From Myrmaecium sp. VS I D KN 1 (Eukaryota; Ascomycota; Dothideomycetes; Valsariales; Valsariaceae): a DNA stretch of 64,000 bases. This document shows positions 1 to 11,911 of this stretch, piece by piece. The DNA lies in assembly GCA_019775845.1 (NCBI GenBank), contig JADQAV010000042.1, positions 62,442 to 126,441 of the forward strand, read 5' to 3'. The translations under genes and the position numbers were made by a program. The notes beneath the pieces were generated by a model. It saw nothing but the letters and a program-made list of their open reading frames with translations. It made no database searches and was not told where the DNA came from. Every line of letters begins with the position of its first letter. Within the stretch, counting starts at the first letter, position 1.

Positions 1-139
1 CCACACAGTCCAGGGATCCCAGGGCTTCGACAACCTCATGCACGGCAAGTCTCCCAAGAAGGACAAGAAGCAGAGGTCTCTCGAGGACTTCGTCGTCTCT
101 CTTCAGCGTGTCTCTACCCAGCACGAGAAGTCGGCATAA
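1..139 (+). CDS. pma1: Plasma membrane H+-ATPase, C-terminal end (partial)
   Basis: Only the last 45 codons are in the window, read from base 2 to a TAA at 137-139. The peptide contains [10 protein letters not shown] and ends [12 protein letters not shown]. This matches the autoinhibitory C-terminal tail of fungal P-type proton pumps; the yeast Pma1 tail ends [11 protein letters not shown] as I recall it. The Ser-Thr pair in VSTQHEK corresponds to the yeast Ser911/Thr912 phosphosites that relieve autoinhibition when glucose is present, and the Ser in RSLEDF to Ser899. The enzyme pumps protons across the plasma membrane and powers nutrient uptake. The catalytic body lies off the left edge. The call rests on the tail alone, but that tail is highly distinctive. 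Confidence 0.87.
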   Translation, partial: HTVQGSQGFDNLMHGKSPKKDKKQRSLEDFVVSLQRVSTQHEKSA

Positions 140-2249
140 ACGCTTCACACACGCTCACCCTGCGTGCCCGGCCATGAGGAGTATGTTTCACTACGACTTG
201 GTGATGAACCATGACATGACGTGAATGGGAGGAAATTAAACCGGACGTGGCCCTTCTGTGGATGTATCAAGAAGAAAGATAAAAACGTGTACCAACTTAT
301 ACCCGGGGTTCGAGAGAAAGGGTAACGTTCGGCGGCTCTGGATAGTTTTGCGAGTTTGGAAGATACCTTATACCCCCTTCCACGACCAACCTGGCGTCTA
401 TTCCGTTGGCACGAGGCAGAAAAAGCACACAACGCTTACACTAGATCACTCCCGCCACACCCACACTTAATACCTCTTTTTTCCCTTTCATCTTTTTAAT
501 ATCATAATCCTTTTCGTCATTCTGAAAGCGTAATACTGTCAATCCCCCACACTCGCTTGTCCACATCAGACTTTTCCTCTCATCTTTTTCATCGAAGCTA
601 CCCGAGAGTATCTTTTCTCTCTTCTATTCTTGTCAACACCCGCCATCCACATCAAAAGGGCCATCCGGTTTTCTTCATTCCACGCACCCATAGGTCTTGT
701 CCGTGGCTTACATTCCTCACCAAAGTACTTTTTTAAATCACACTTCGCATGTATTTAAACCAGTTCTCCCTTTCTCGCTCCTCTTGTGCCGGGGATGTCG
801 CAGGTTCGTCGATGCTTATGTGTTTGCGTCTTCCTGCCCTTCGTGTTTGTGGTTTTATCTTTTTTTCTCTCTCTGTGGGAAATAGACAAACGCTCTGGGG
901 ACGATAGCAAAAGGCAAAGAATGTAAAACGATTCAAAATACTTTCTCTCTTCTCTCTCGCTCTTTTGTGACATGATGCGTTGCTTGAGCAAACTTGTCTT
1001 ACCGCTATGATTGCCTGAGGCACCTGTCGCTTCACCGGTTGGGACGGAAGGCGGCATCATGCTCGTGCACGCTCTTCCCTTTCCCTGCAGGAGGGGCGGT
1101 GGGGTGGTCGAGCCCGGACCCTTCGGCACTCTTTCCTGTTCCTGATGGAAGGAAAGGAAGCACAGGCGTGGAAGGAAGATGGGGGTCTTCATGCAAGGTA
1201 CGCGGCTTTCGTGCGTAAAGAGGGTCGGTCGGTAAGGTACATTAGTGCTATGTACTCCGTAGTATGTGTGTATGTGCTTTTGCTGTTCTCACCGCTGTGT
1301 TTACCGCTGTGTTCTATACTATGTACTTGTCGGTGTGAGGGCGGTGTGAGAGTGTGGGTGTGAGATGATGGATGGATAGGCGGTCACTTCTGTTGGCGGT
1401 GAGGGAGGACGTACTACTGCTATCCTCCTGTAAGGTAGACAGCACTCTTGTCGTTCATCGTGTGTTTGCTTGCAGTGCTTCATATCACTCCATCATTATT
1501 CTTTGCATAAAGGTTGTGCATCCAATATGCACCGCATAAATTCTATGAGAGCAAGAGGGTCAGTGCTGCGCCAATGCCGGGAATAACGGCGAGGTGATAA
1601 GTGTGAGGCCTGAGGCAGAAGCGATCAAGCAATCCTGGCGGATCTCATTGAAGTTGGATAGCTCTAATGATCCTACGGTCTGCATCCTGCAGCCTGATCC
1701 TCATCCTGCGGTCTGATTATATAAAAACAACCTAGAGGGCGAATCTTTGTGTAGATATATAGATATAGGAACACACACTTCCTCTCCTCTGGATCAGTTT
1801 CAGATTCTGCGTGTTTCGCGCTGTCTCGATGTCTGCTTGGCCGCCGTACATATGTACGCATGCCGGGAAAGAGCATTGCTTTGGCCTCTATGGCGGATTT
1901 TGGAAGATGTTGCGAGCCCGCCGGCAAGAAGAGGCGTTGTAGACTTCAGCTCGCTCTCACTGGTTGTGTTCTCTGTCTTTCTCATGGAAGGAGGAGGGGT
2001 TCTTCGATCAGGCTTGCTTTCTTGCTTGCTTGCACTCGTCCGCAATGACGCCATAGCCGGGTACCCGGGGATGTCGCTGCTGCGCTCGTTACCCCGTCAT
2101 TCTATCCTCTCTACTACCTTACTACTCTGATAATTCTCGTACACGGAAGCTTCGGAATCACTACGTCCTATATTGTATCTTCTTTACTTCAATTCCCGGT
2201 CTAAAGAAGTTTCGGTTCGTTGAGTTCTTTGTATTAACGACGATCCGTC
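140..2249. other. Intergenic region, pma1 3' side and reductase 5' side
   Basis: I see no supportable gene in these 2.1 kb. Base composition is mixed, with pyrimidine-rich runs (about 470-620 and 750-960) typical of fungal 3'/5' untranslated DNA. Open stretches here are short and lack family similarity, splice-compatible neighbours or good codon use. Confidence 0.6.
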
Positions 2250-3589
2250 ATGGCCAACATCCACACGCCTATTCCGAGCTTGAAGCTCAATGATGGGAAT
2301 GCCGTCCCTATGGTAAGTGAATCTGATTTGGGCCTCGAGTCATGTCATTTACTTCGTTCTCTTGTTATATATGTTCTGTCTGTTTGATTTCTCGCCTTGC
2401 TTTGCGTTGCGGATCATGTCTGGACTTGTTTCTCCTTGGCTTCGTCATGCGCAATGTTTCCATTATAAGCCCCCAAAAGCAAAGAATGCATACAGCGGAA
2501 GAGGTTGGGAATCATTGAGAGCAGACATTCGAGGGGAACGCTCCAATGGCGCCGCTGGGAGATTCTGCCGGCCCTCCCACCTGTACAGCACGAGAACGGT
2601 CAACCAGTGGTCAACCAAACCTGATATGCTGACCCATTATCTAGCTTGCCTACGGTACTGGTACTGCCTGGTACAAGAAAGCCGACGATGGCAAGATCGA
2701 TAGGAACCTCGTCGACGCTATCAAGTTAGCCATCAAGATGGGGTATCGACACCTCGATGGCGCCGAAGGTACGTCTATGGTGCTCGAGCATGGAGTAGAA
2801 GTCGAGTTGACTCTGGCATCGCTCTGTAGTGTATCAGACCGAAAAGGAGCTTGGTCTCGCTATCAAGGAATCTGGCGTGGACCGTTCCAAGCTTTTCGTC
2901 ACGACGAAGGCCAAAACCGGAAAGGACCTCGAGGGCACCCTCAGAGCCTCACTCGAGAAGCTGCAGCTCGACTATGTTGATCTGTAAGTCACAGTGACCA
3001 GCCGTGCCATGCCCTTTTCAGTTTCTAACATGACCCCTCCAGCTACCTGATCCACTCGCCCTTCTGGGCCAGCTCCGACGCCGACCTCCAAGCCGCCTGG
3101 GCGACCATGGAGAAGATCAAGGAGGCCGGCCTGGCCAAATCCATCGGCGTCTCCAACTACCTGCCCCAACACCTCCGCGCCACGCTGGCGACCGCCCGGA
3201 TCCCCCCGGCCATCAACCAGATCGAGTTCCACCCGTACCTGCAGCACCCGGACCTGCTGGCCTTCCACCGCGAGCACGGCATCGCCACCGCCGCCTACGC
3301 GCCCCTCACCCCCATCACCACCGCCGGTCCCGGCCCGGTGGATAAGATCCTCGCCGGGCTGGCGAAGAAGTACGCCGTCAGCGAGGGCGAGATCCTGCTT
3401 CGCTGGGCCATCGATCAGGACGTCGTGGCTATCACGACCAGTGCTAAGGAGCAGCGCCTGTCTGATTACCTCCGCGCCATGACCTTCAAGCTCACCCCGA
3501 TGGAGATCCGCGATATCAAGGAGGCTGGCGCGCAGAAGCATTTCCGTGGCTTTTGGAAGGATAAATTCGCGCCTGATGACTGGTCTTGA
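2250..3589 (+). CDS. Aldo-keto reductase, AKR3C (yeast YDL124W)-like
   Basis: Four exons, 2250-2312, 2645-2768, 2830-2983 and 3043-3589, give 295 aa. All introns are GT-AG; the first is unusually long (332 bp). The protein is a soluble NADPH-dependent carbonyl reductase with a TIM-barrel fold. The tetrad is visible as Asp59 (HLDGAE), Tyr64, Lys89 (VTTKAK) and His118 (LYLIHS), and the family signature [11 protein letters not shown] and [10 protein letters not shown] follow. The N-terminus [20 protein letters not shown] resembles yeast YDL124W, an alpha-keto amide/alpha-keto ester reductase, more than xylose or glycerol reductases. The real substrate is not deducible. It is convergent with the downstream rpc82 gene. 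Confidence 0.9.
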
Positions 3590-4138
3590 GGAGGTGAAGG
3601 AGGGGCTGTGCGAATCGATCGTGTGTGGCTTTGAACTTGCGCGAGGTTGAGACGGTTCCAGATGCCTCACGCAGACATGGGGTCACGAGTTGACGATCAG
3701 AAGGCGAAAGCAACGTTACATGTCATCAGTCGAGAGCATGCAGAGGCCAGGACGACCCTGGATAAAGGAATAACCATATTGGTATTATTCAAACAAGAAG
3801 ACCTGCAGACATGAATTCGTTAAGGATGTCAAATTTCAGACGACCCATCCGCACTCTGGATGCGGAGTATGCACTTTGGAACTCCTTTTTGCTTTTTGGA
3901 GAACTCAGAAGGCTTCCAATGATTGATGATAACGATGATGGAATGCTATACTCCGATCGCAATGCTGAGGGTATCGAAGAGAGTTGTGAGGGGGAAACGG
4001 GGTGTGAATGTGGATGTGGGTGTGATGCAGAACTGAGAACGTGTTATATGTGAGTGTGAACTTAGGGGGGTATCAAGAATGCATACGCCGTCGTTTTTCC
4101 TTCTTTTTCTTTTTCTTCTCCTTATTCTGAGTCTTCGC
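3590..4138. other. Convergent intergenic spacer
   Basis: 3' flanks of the reductase (+) and rpc82 (-). A short open stretch at 3811-4053 has a Cys-Gly run but no start context or family support, so I do not call a gene. Confidence 0.55.
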
Positions 4139-6138
4139 TTAGGCGTTCAGCGGCTTGACGAAGTCACGGAAGACGGCGACAAGGTCGTCCTGGCGGCCGA
4201 GCTGGTTGAGAAGCTTCTCCTCGATCTCCCACCAGGTCCGCAGGCCCTTCCGCTCGGTGGCGGTGAGGAAGCGGTCCTCGTTGCCGACGACGTCAGTCCG
4301 TTCGGACTTGTCGATGACGGCCTGATACTTGGCCTTCTCGACGCGGATCCGCTGCAGCAGCCGGCTCATGGCCTTGTAGGTGTCGGCCAGGATCAGCTGG
4401 CGGACGTGGTCCTGGTCGTAGGACCAGAGGTAGAGCGTCCGGCTCGGCTGGCGGGAGTTGTCCTTCGGCACCTCCTGCGTCTCCACGATGCCGGCCTCCT
4501 GCATGCACGCCAGGATCGCCCGGATGTCCTTCTGCCGGACCATCCCGAGGTTCGACACCTGCTTCTCGTCCAGCTTGCCCTTCGCGTGCAGCAGGCGGAT
4601 GAACCGCGTCGCCAGCGGCCCGTACCGCGCCTGCACCGTGTTTTCGATCTGATGTTGGACGAGTGTGTCGCTCAAGGAGCGGAAGTCGATCTTCCATTCG
4701 CCTCCACCCTTTGAGCCCACCCAATATGTGAAGTGACGAGGATCCTCCGCGAGCAGCCGGATATGCCGCTCGGCGAGCAACTTCCGCTTATTCCGTAGGA
4801 CCGCCGCACTTTGTTCTTCGGACAGATCCCCACTATCCGCCATGCCATCGCCATCCTCACCGGCACCGTTCATGTCACCATCCACATCATATAAGCCTGC
4901 CGCCAGTTCCAGATCCGGAGGAAGAGCGCTGACAACTTCCATTGTCGTGACCGATGGCTGCGCTTTCGCTTCGGCCTCCTCGTCCTCGTAGTATGCGGCA
5001 TCGTCGATGCTGGAAACCTTGTCTTCCAAAACCCGCAACATTCCCTCGTATACCTTCGAAGTGCTTTCACCGATGTAGCGAGCGGCAAGATCCACGAGTT
5101 GTTGGCTGCGCAGCGCAACATTGCATTTGTCGTGATTGATGGTCACGACCAGTTCGTCGTCGAGAAGGATCTCCTCGTTGGTCCCGTTGAGCGCACTGAA
5201 ACCGTTGGCGAACCCGTTGAGTCTCAGCCTCTTCGGTTGAGGGATGCCGAAGTCATGAGCTCTCTTGCTTCCCGTCTTTACACTGTCAATCTGTATTTGA
5301 CTGTTGATCTGCTCTCTCATCTTCGCCTTATGCTCTTTGACCAACCGTTGGAACTCGGCCACCTTCTTCACTCCTTTCGGTGCTCCTTTCTGGAAATATG
5401 TTCGAAGGATGTGAGCCTCAGCCTCGTTATGTAGGTCCGCAGCGGAGCGAAAATGGTTCTCATGAAGAGGCGTGAGGTAACCGGCCTCGAGCAGCTTTCG
5501 GAGTTGGGAGTGCAGTTCCTTGAGCGAAGCAAACTTCTTGTCCTGCGCCACTCCGTCTATGCCATCATCGCCCTCACCCTTCTGCTTCTTCCCTCGGAGA
5601 CCATATGCATCCGCCAAGTCGCCGATCTTCGCATGACCGAGCAGAAACATGTTGGAGATTATTCCACCAGCTTCTTCGCCGAACCTGTCCTCCACGAGCT
5701 TGATCATCTTTCCAGACCGGACGATGTTGTAGGCATGCTGCCAGTTCGCCTCGTAGTACGTCACATCGTCGCTGTCGGTGTAGTGGTGGACCAAATGTTG
5801 TTGGATAAGGACGACAAGGCCGTGCTTCGTGTCGCGCGGCCTAAGACCTGAATGCTGTACTATGCCGGCGATGGGAAGGCGACCAAGGGAGGCAAGGGTA
5901 GCAAAGACTCTCTAGACAGCAATTAGTTCTGTAGAGGGAGACAGATCGGTTCCATCGTCTGTAATGAATGTTGGAACGTCGTTGCACGTACAGAGGAAAG
6001 TTCACCATATAAATCGTCCACGAGCAGCGTGCACAACTCCGTTAAATACTATGTTAAGGAAACAGATTAGCGTCGCATGATCGAGAAGACAAAGTCAGAA
6101 GCAAACTGAGGGCATGCGATCCGTCATACCTGGGCCAT
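4139..6138 (-). CDS. rpc82: RNA polymerase III subunit RPC82 (C82/Rpc3)
   Basis: Exons on the minus strand are 6138-6130 (ATG GCC CAG only), 6048-5992 and 5911-4139, giving 612 aa. The N-terminus reads MAQ, YLTELCTLLVDDLYGELSS, then RVFATLASLGRLPIAG, which recovers the conserved RPC82 start that a single open frame would miss. Several winged-helix units follow; the basic KRAHDFG and PKRLRL segments near residue 240 and the C-terminal helical stretch match fungal Rpc82/human RPC62 as I know them. In Pol III it forms the C82-C34-C31 subcomplex that helps open promoters of tRNA and 5S genes in the nucleus. The gene shares a 266-bp divergent promoter with qcr2. The 9-nt first coding exon is the notable oddity. 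Confidence 0.93.
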
Positions 6139-6404
6139 TTTGCTGCGCTCGTGGAGAGAGAGAAGTGCTGCTCGGTGTGTGCGCAAAAGCTACCGGCCCG
6201 AGGGCATCTGCGTCGAATAGAAACGGCCGCGAAAAGTTGTAGGTCATCAAAGGCGATCTGGGTGGGCTGGAGGGATTTTGCCGAGAAAGTTCCGCAACCT
6301 TCAACTTCACAACCCGACGTCGTCAATCGCTTCACATCCGCAACCCACCTCCATCAATTGCCGCCCGCCGAGCCCCTTCTCCGCCGTGAGACGCCCTCCT
6401 CAGA
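6139..6404. promoter_or_regulatory. Divergent promoter rpc82 / qcr2
   Basis: These 266 bp separate the start codons of rpc82 (-) and qcr2 (+), so both genes must take their core promoters from here. No well-known factor site stands out by eye. Confidence 0.6.
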
Positions 6405-7974
6405 ATGCTTGCCCGCTCTTCCATCAGCCGGGGTACGCGGCGCGTCCTCAACTCCCAATGCCGTGCTCAGCTCGTCCAGCGCCGAGGCCTTGCTGCTCCG
6501 GCTTCAGGATCATTCCAATACCAGACTGGTGATGCCTCGGGCCTGAAGTTCGCCAGCAGAGATCTCCCTGGTCCTACTACGACTTTGGCTTTGGTTGCGA
6601 AGGCCGGGACCCGATACCAACCTCTTCCTGGCCTGACCGAGGGCTTGGAGAAATTCGCATTCCGGGTAAGCAGGATCGCTCGGACACGGGAGGATCATGC
6701 CGGAAGCTTCATCACAGCAAACTAACCCGACTCAATTCATCATAGGGCACCGAGCGGAGGTCTGCTCTGCGAATTGTCCGCGAATCCGAGCTCCTCGGCG
6801 CTGAGCTTAACGCCTACCACTCCCGCGAAAACCTCGTGCTCTCAGCAAAGTTCCTCCGTGATGACCTCCCCTACTTCGTTGAACTCCTTTCCGAGGTTGC
6901 TACCAAGACCAAGTACCTTCGTATGTTTCTCACTCCAAATGCGGCCTCTGACAAGGTCATCTAACCCGCACGTAGCGTACGTTTTCCACGAGGAAGTCGC
7001 CAGATACATTGAGTTCGCCCACAAGAAGCACTTGGCGAGCACGAAGGAGCTTGCTCTCGACTCGGTGCATGGCCTTGCTTTCCACCGCGGCTTGGGCACT
7101 CCGCTCGTTCCTACCTCCTCGCTGCCCTACAAGAAGTACCTTGACGCCGATTCCATCGCCAAATACGCCCAGACTGTCTACCAGAAGTCCAACTTCGCTA
7201 TTGTCGCCAACGGTGCCGAACAGGAGGAGCTTGGCAAGTGGGTGAAGGAGTTCTTCGGCGATGTTCCCGCCGGCTCCTCCAAGCTTGAAAGCGAGCAGAC
7301 CAAGTATTTCGGTGGTGAGGAGCGCATTGCGCACGGCAACGGCAACACCATGGTTCTCGCCTTCCCGGGTTCCAGCTCTTTCACCGGTGGCTTCTACAAG
7401 CCGGAAATCTCTGTCATTGCTTCTCTGCTTGGTGGACAGTCCAGCATCAAGTGGTCTCCCGGATTCTCCCTGCTCAGCAAGGCCACGCAGAACTTCCCCG
7501 GCGCCAAGGTTGACACCAAGAGCATCATCTACTCCGATGCTGGCCTCTTGTCCGTCACTATCCACGGCGCTGCCAAGGATGTTGCTGGTGCTGCCGCCGA
7601 GGCCGTGAAGACCATCAAGAAGATCGCTGGCGGTGAAATCAGCAAGGAGGACTTCACCAAGGCCAAGGCTGCCGCCAAGTTCAAGGAGCTCGAGTATGGT
7701 CAGGACCTTTGGGCTGGCATCGAGCTTACTGGCACCGGTCTTGTGCACGGTAACAAGGCGTACCAGCTTGACGAAACCGCTAAGCTCATCGACGCTGTTA
7801 GCGAGGAGAAGGTCAAGGAGGTAAGTCTAGATCCGTACCCCCCTGGAAGAGATACGCCTATTAACATACAACCTACAGGCCGCCAAGACATTGCTTGAGA
7901 GCAAGGCGTCCGTTTCCGCCGTTGGTGATTTGTTCGTCCTTCCGTTCGCAGCAGAGCTTGGCCTCAAGGTGTAA
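6405..7974 (+). CDS. qcr2: Cytochrome bc1 complex core protein 2
   Basis: Exons 6405-6665, 6746-6920, 6976-7820 and 7879-7974 give 458 aa. The product is the non-catalytic core 2 subunit of respiratory complex III on the matrix side of the mitochondrial inner membrane. The N-terminus (MLARSSISRGTRRVL...) is rich in Arg/Ser with no acidic residue, as in a matrix presequence. Family landmarks are GLKFASRDLPGPTTTLALVA, TERRSALRIVRESELLGAEL and the C-terminal VSAVGDLFVLPFAAELGLKV. The zinc-binding HxxEH of true processing proteases is absent, as expected for core 2. The next gene downstream on the same strand is another OXPHOS subunit. Confidence 0.95.
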
Positions 7975-8417
7975 ATAATGCCGGATTTTCAAGGAGATGT
8001 TGATTCGGGCGCTTGATGTACCAATAACCTGTGATTAGTTCTTAGTAGAGAGACCGTTGGATGTGCGGAGTGGAATACTACCTTTCTTTTGTGCAGCATT
8101 TATACCAGCGCTTAAGGCTGAAATATGGACTGAAAGGTGTGGACTGCAGCTTAGAATTCAAGCATTCAAGATTTGCATTGTTAAATTGAGCCTATTTTTG
8201 CAAGATCCCAGATAAATGTACAATGCCATCCTTTCGACACTTGCGTAGCCTCTCTTCATCTGCCGTTGGCCCGCGGTGAAGGTCGCGGAGCGGTCACGTG
8301 ACGCGACTCTCTCCGGCCGCCGGGATGCAACTTGGAAGTCAACGAGAATCTCGCGGAACAGCTTACAGCCCCAACGAACCTTCAAGTCCTCCACAAAACA
8401 ATACCACTACAGACAAC
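7975..8417. other. Intergenic: qcr2 3' flank and ATP synthase epsilon promoter
   Basis: 443 bp without a gene. It contains the CACGTG palindrome listed separately, about 120 bp before the next start codon. Confidence 0.6.
8293..8302. promoter_or_regulatory. CACGTG palindrome (Cbf1/bHLH-type E-box)
   Basis: GTCACGTGAC is a perfect 10-bp palindrome 116 bp upstream of the ATP synthase epsilon start. Yeast Cbf1 binds RTCACRTG and regulates respiratory and sulfur genes. Binding here is inferred from motif alone. The same core with identical flank (GCGGTCACGTGAC) recurs at 31940-31952 upstream of rfc4. Confidence 0.5.
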
Positions 8418-8748
8418 ATGTCCGCTCCCTGGAAAGCCGCCGGCCTTACGTATGCGCTTCGCAGCACCATTCCCGTGACCACCCGCTGACAGGACTTAGC
8501 TACAACCGGTACCTCGCCGTCGCATCCCGTGTCGTCCGCCGGTCCCTCAAGGAGGAGAAGCGCCTCCTCGCCGAGCGTCGCGGCGAGAGCGAGATGAGGT
8601 TCGCCAAGTGGGAGGTGAGATAAAAGCGAAAGCTGGTGCATTGGATGACAACGGAGCTAATTGGGAGCTACAGAATGGCAAGCAGGGCGAGATGAAGAAC
8701 CTGGCCAGCGCCAACCAGGCGCACGCTGTCGACCAGGCCCAGTCGTAA
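8418..8748 (+). CDS. atp15: Mitochondrial ATP synthase epsilon subunit
   Basis: Three exons, 8418-8449, 8500-8614 and 8674-8748, give 73 aa, the usual size for yeast Atp15-type epsilon subunits. The protein begins MSAPWKAAGLTYNRYLAVAS and continues VVRRSLKEEKRLLAERR, which fits the conserved N-terminal motif of the family. It sits in the F1 central stalk beside gamma and delta. The acceptor at 8499 (CTTAG) was chosen because it gives the diagnostic Thr-Tyr-Asn-Arg-Tyr join; the upstream AG at 8491-8492 breaks it. The coding exons are short and the gene is easily missed. It follows qcr2 on the same strand. Confidence 0.92.
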
Positions 8749-9086
8749 GGACAAGTGATGAAGTTTACGGGAGGGTCAGGGAACAATTGATTGCCCCGGG
8801 GGGAGAGTGGTTGGCTTTGATATAGAATATCCTGTACTAGTACCACTCAAAAGCCATCACGTCCAAGTCAGCTACACAACGAGTGTCAACCAAGTGCACT
8901 ACCGTAATGACATATCCTGCATCACATACATCACTGTGACTTCTGCCTTGGTGATTCGCGAGTGAATTTTTTGCCCGAATTGGAGTCTGACATGAGCCCC
9001 TCGACGGACATGACGAGCCGAAAGGCAGGTGCGGAGCTGTCGTACAGGAACCACCCGTCCTCACCACGGCCTGATACCTGAACTTC
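8749..9086. other. Intergenic spacer
   Basis: 338 bp between the ATP synthase epsilon and naa35 genes. I see nothing beyond ordinary 3'/5' flanking DNA. Confidence 0.5.
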
Positions 9087-11911
9087 ATGGCAGAACCATC
9101 GCCTCCTCGCCCAGAGCGCAACGAGGCCCCTACCTCTAGCTCAAATGTTCCAATGAGTAAGAACCGCCTGGTAATGATCTGTTAAACTTGCAACTGCTCA
9201 TCCACCCTAGCTTCGGGCGATGGCGGAGGCGAAGGCCGCAAGGTTGATCTGCCGTCCCAGCAAACTCCGGCGTCGAAGTCCGCGGTATACGGAGGGACCA
9301 CGGTGAGAGACATAACAGATGAATTCACCAAAGCTGCATCAGGTACTATGCTACTCGTTGTTTCTTTTCTTCATTGTCTGAATGAGGCTTGGATTTGCTG
9401 GCTCCTATAACCTTTACATCGATTTTTCATCCGCTTCGCGTATCTCCTATTGTTTCAGTCCTAATGTCATACAGCTCTCCATATCGGCCAGCTTGTCAAG
9501 GATGAGAGGTTTACTTTGTTCGAGTCAGTTGGGGCTCTTGAGGTAAGGCGCTCACCTGCGGTCAATCTCAGCAAGCCGCTAAAAGGTTTAGATCATGGAT
9601 CCGAAAATGGACAGTGGCTTGTTGCAACCTGGAGAGGTACTCGAAGAAGACTACGATGCATCTAGAGAGCTCCTGCCCGAGCAGGTCATCGGTATTATAG
9701 ACCATCTCCTTTGCTCCGAGATGGCGTGGCACCAAGGGTATCCCTTATCTCAAACCGTTTTCACTTCTGTCTACATCGATCGACTCCTGTGGCCGGAACC
9801 TAAGTCACTGTCCGATGCGCAGTTCTGGCGTGGAAAGGGTACCCAAGTCGCTTCGCCACTTCTTAGAGCTCTGCGGGCGTACTGCCTGGGACTCATCAAG
9901 TGTTGTGACTGCGTGGTGCAAAGAGTGACTTCTCGGGACTATTGGGAAGAGGAAGATCTTTCTACCCATACCTACAATCGGAACCTTCTTACCCCGTACT
10001 CTGCCAGCTCTATCGAGGACATCTTAGACGAAGCACTAGAGGAGCTTAAACACTATGAACAGGAGTGCGTATGGCAAACTATGTTTTACTCACAAAGCTA
10101 ACAGTCTACAGGAACGGCCATAATGCTAGCCAAAAAGAGCTGATCAATGCCATAGCAGTCCGTCTTGACTTCAGGAAAACATTGCTTATCGCAGTAGACC
10201 CCTTAGTCCTCCCCTCGGAGCTGCCAGAACTGTGGAAAATGGCAACTGAATCGCTCCCGCATCTTATGAAGTCCCATGAGCTGGGAAAACCCGTGCCTGA
10301 TGCCTTTAGCAGCAAGATACAACGGCGATTAGCCAGCACAATACCACCAAGGCCAGTTGTTGAGGTGAGCTATGACGAAGCTTTCCGGAGACTGGAGGAG
10401 TTGTGTGCGGATTGCTCCGAAGCTGTACGCGCTGTTAAGATTGACCGGACTCACCCTCAAGCTTGCATGGTGAGTTAACGTTACTGAAGTCGTTAGTAGG
10501 CACAATCCTGACTCTCTGCTAGGCATATATGTGGGCCTTCAACTCCCGCAAACCGCAACCCCTTGCCTATCCTCGAGCATGCCTGGCACACCTCATGTTC
10601 AGCTCCCCGGCAGACGCTTTCGAAGCCTTGATTCGCAAGGACCTCGAAGGACTTATCTTATGTGAGGACACGGTCATGGATCCTATGAACTGGGCCATCG
10701 AAAGCCCAAGAAACCCATTCGCACCTCCAGCTAAGGGTTACATGATGGCCGAGGTCATCAACGAATTCGTTGCCAAGACGTTTCAGCCCTTTATGGAGTT
10801 ATGGACAGCTCTATGCCAAAATCGATGTAGGACTCGCCGTATTCTTACCCACAGTATTATCTCGTTCAATTTACTTCAAGCAGATGTAAGTCATCTTGAA
10901 GACGCGTCTCCTCACCCATACTGACTACTGTCAGGCCGAAGAGCTCGATCGGGAACTCTATACCCTCACTAATGAGTCACCGGAGTACCGATTGTCGAAA
11001 TGGGTGTATCACCATAAGCTCAGGATCATGGAATGGGTCGTACAACTTGGCTTCGAGCAGGACCTCTATCTTCCCGATGAAGTAGCAGGGATGTACTGGT
11101 GGCTTTCGACACTAGCAGCAGCCCGCGGCGAGCTTCTCGAGAGTATAGACTACTCCCTTGCCAACCGTGAGACCCGTCTCATGGACGGAAAGAAGGTGCA
11201 AAAGGCCAAGCACATTGGTGAAGTGCGTAGATTTGTGGGGAGCCTCAAAGCAGAAGCTACGGGCACGGCCTCTTTTGCAGAAGCACTTAGCGATGTGAGT
11301 ACTGATGTGACTTCTCGTACCTGGACGCTGGCTTATGACATGATACACAGCTATACGCCCACCTACACTATCTCGGCATTATGAAGATCCCGGACCGTCC
11401 GTTCAACGACCCAAGCCTACGATATGAGGCACGCATGAAACCTTACCTCACAGTTGACCCACCTCAGATACCGGACGTGGAGGAGTATCTTCAGGCCATA
11501 CACCAGTTTGGGCCCTACGAGAACCCTGTCCTTCCCCCTTCGGACTTGGATAGGGCATTCTCGGCCAACATCGATGGCCAGTCAAGATGGGCCAAGGACG
11601 ATTTTAGCAGGCTAAGAAGCATGGGGGCCCAGGTCGCTCAGTCTCAAGATGTAGAGGATGCGTGGAACAAGGTATGAATCATTGTGTGATGAGCGAAATA
11701 ATGGGCTCACCAGCAATCCTAGGATCTCGCCAATGTCCTACGTTCATGTGTAGCGGCAGGGATCGTCAATACCACGATCAAATCCGCCTGCGAGAAAGGC
11801 CAAGCCTCGCGCGAGACCTTCTGCAAGTCTCATACCGTGAAGATCCCTGAGCCTGGCAAGAGATACCACGACTGGTGGCTGGTGCCAGAACTCGTCAAGA
11901 AAGACCAATAA
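9087..11911 (+). CDS. naa35: N-alpha-acetyltransferase NatC auxiliary subunit (Mak10/Naa35)
   Basis: Nine exons (9087-9156, 9211-9342, 9475-9542, 9592-10064, 10112-10469, 10523-10885, 10935-11294, 11351-11671, 11723-11911) give 777 aa. The family hallmark FESVGALEIMDPKMDSGLL crosses the exon 3/4 junction. HLLCSEMAWHQGYPLSQTVFTS and MFSSPADAFEALIRKD also match Mak10. With catalytic Naa30 and Naa38 it forms cytosolic NatC, which acetylates N-terminal Met followed by hydrophobic residues; in yeast it is needed for L-A virus maintenance. I used the GTGCGT donor at 10065 because it keeps frame into NGHNASQKEL; later donors give a stop. It is convergent with the CENP-W-like gene. Confidence 0.94.

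Noticed and set aside
1747-2130. 127-codon open frame in the first intergenic region
   Set aside because: No family similarity, no splice-linked neighbours and poor codon pattern; it lies in flanking DNA of the reductase.
3811-4053. Small Cys-rich open frame, considered as a secreted peptide
   Set aside because: No signal peptide, Cys residues confined to a short repeat (CECGCGC), and it lies in a 3'-3' spacer.
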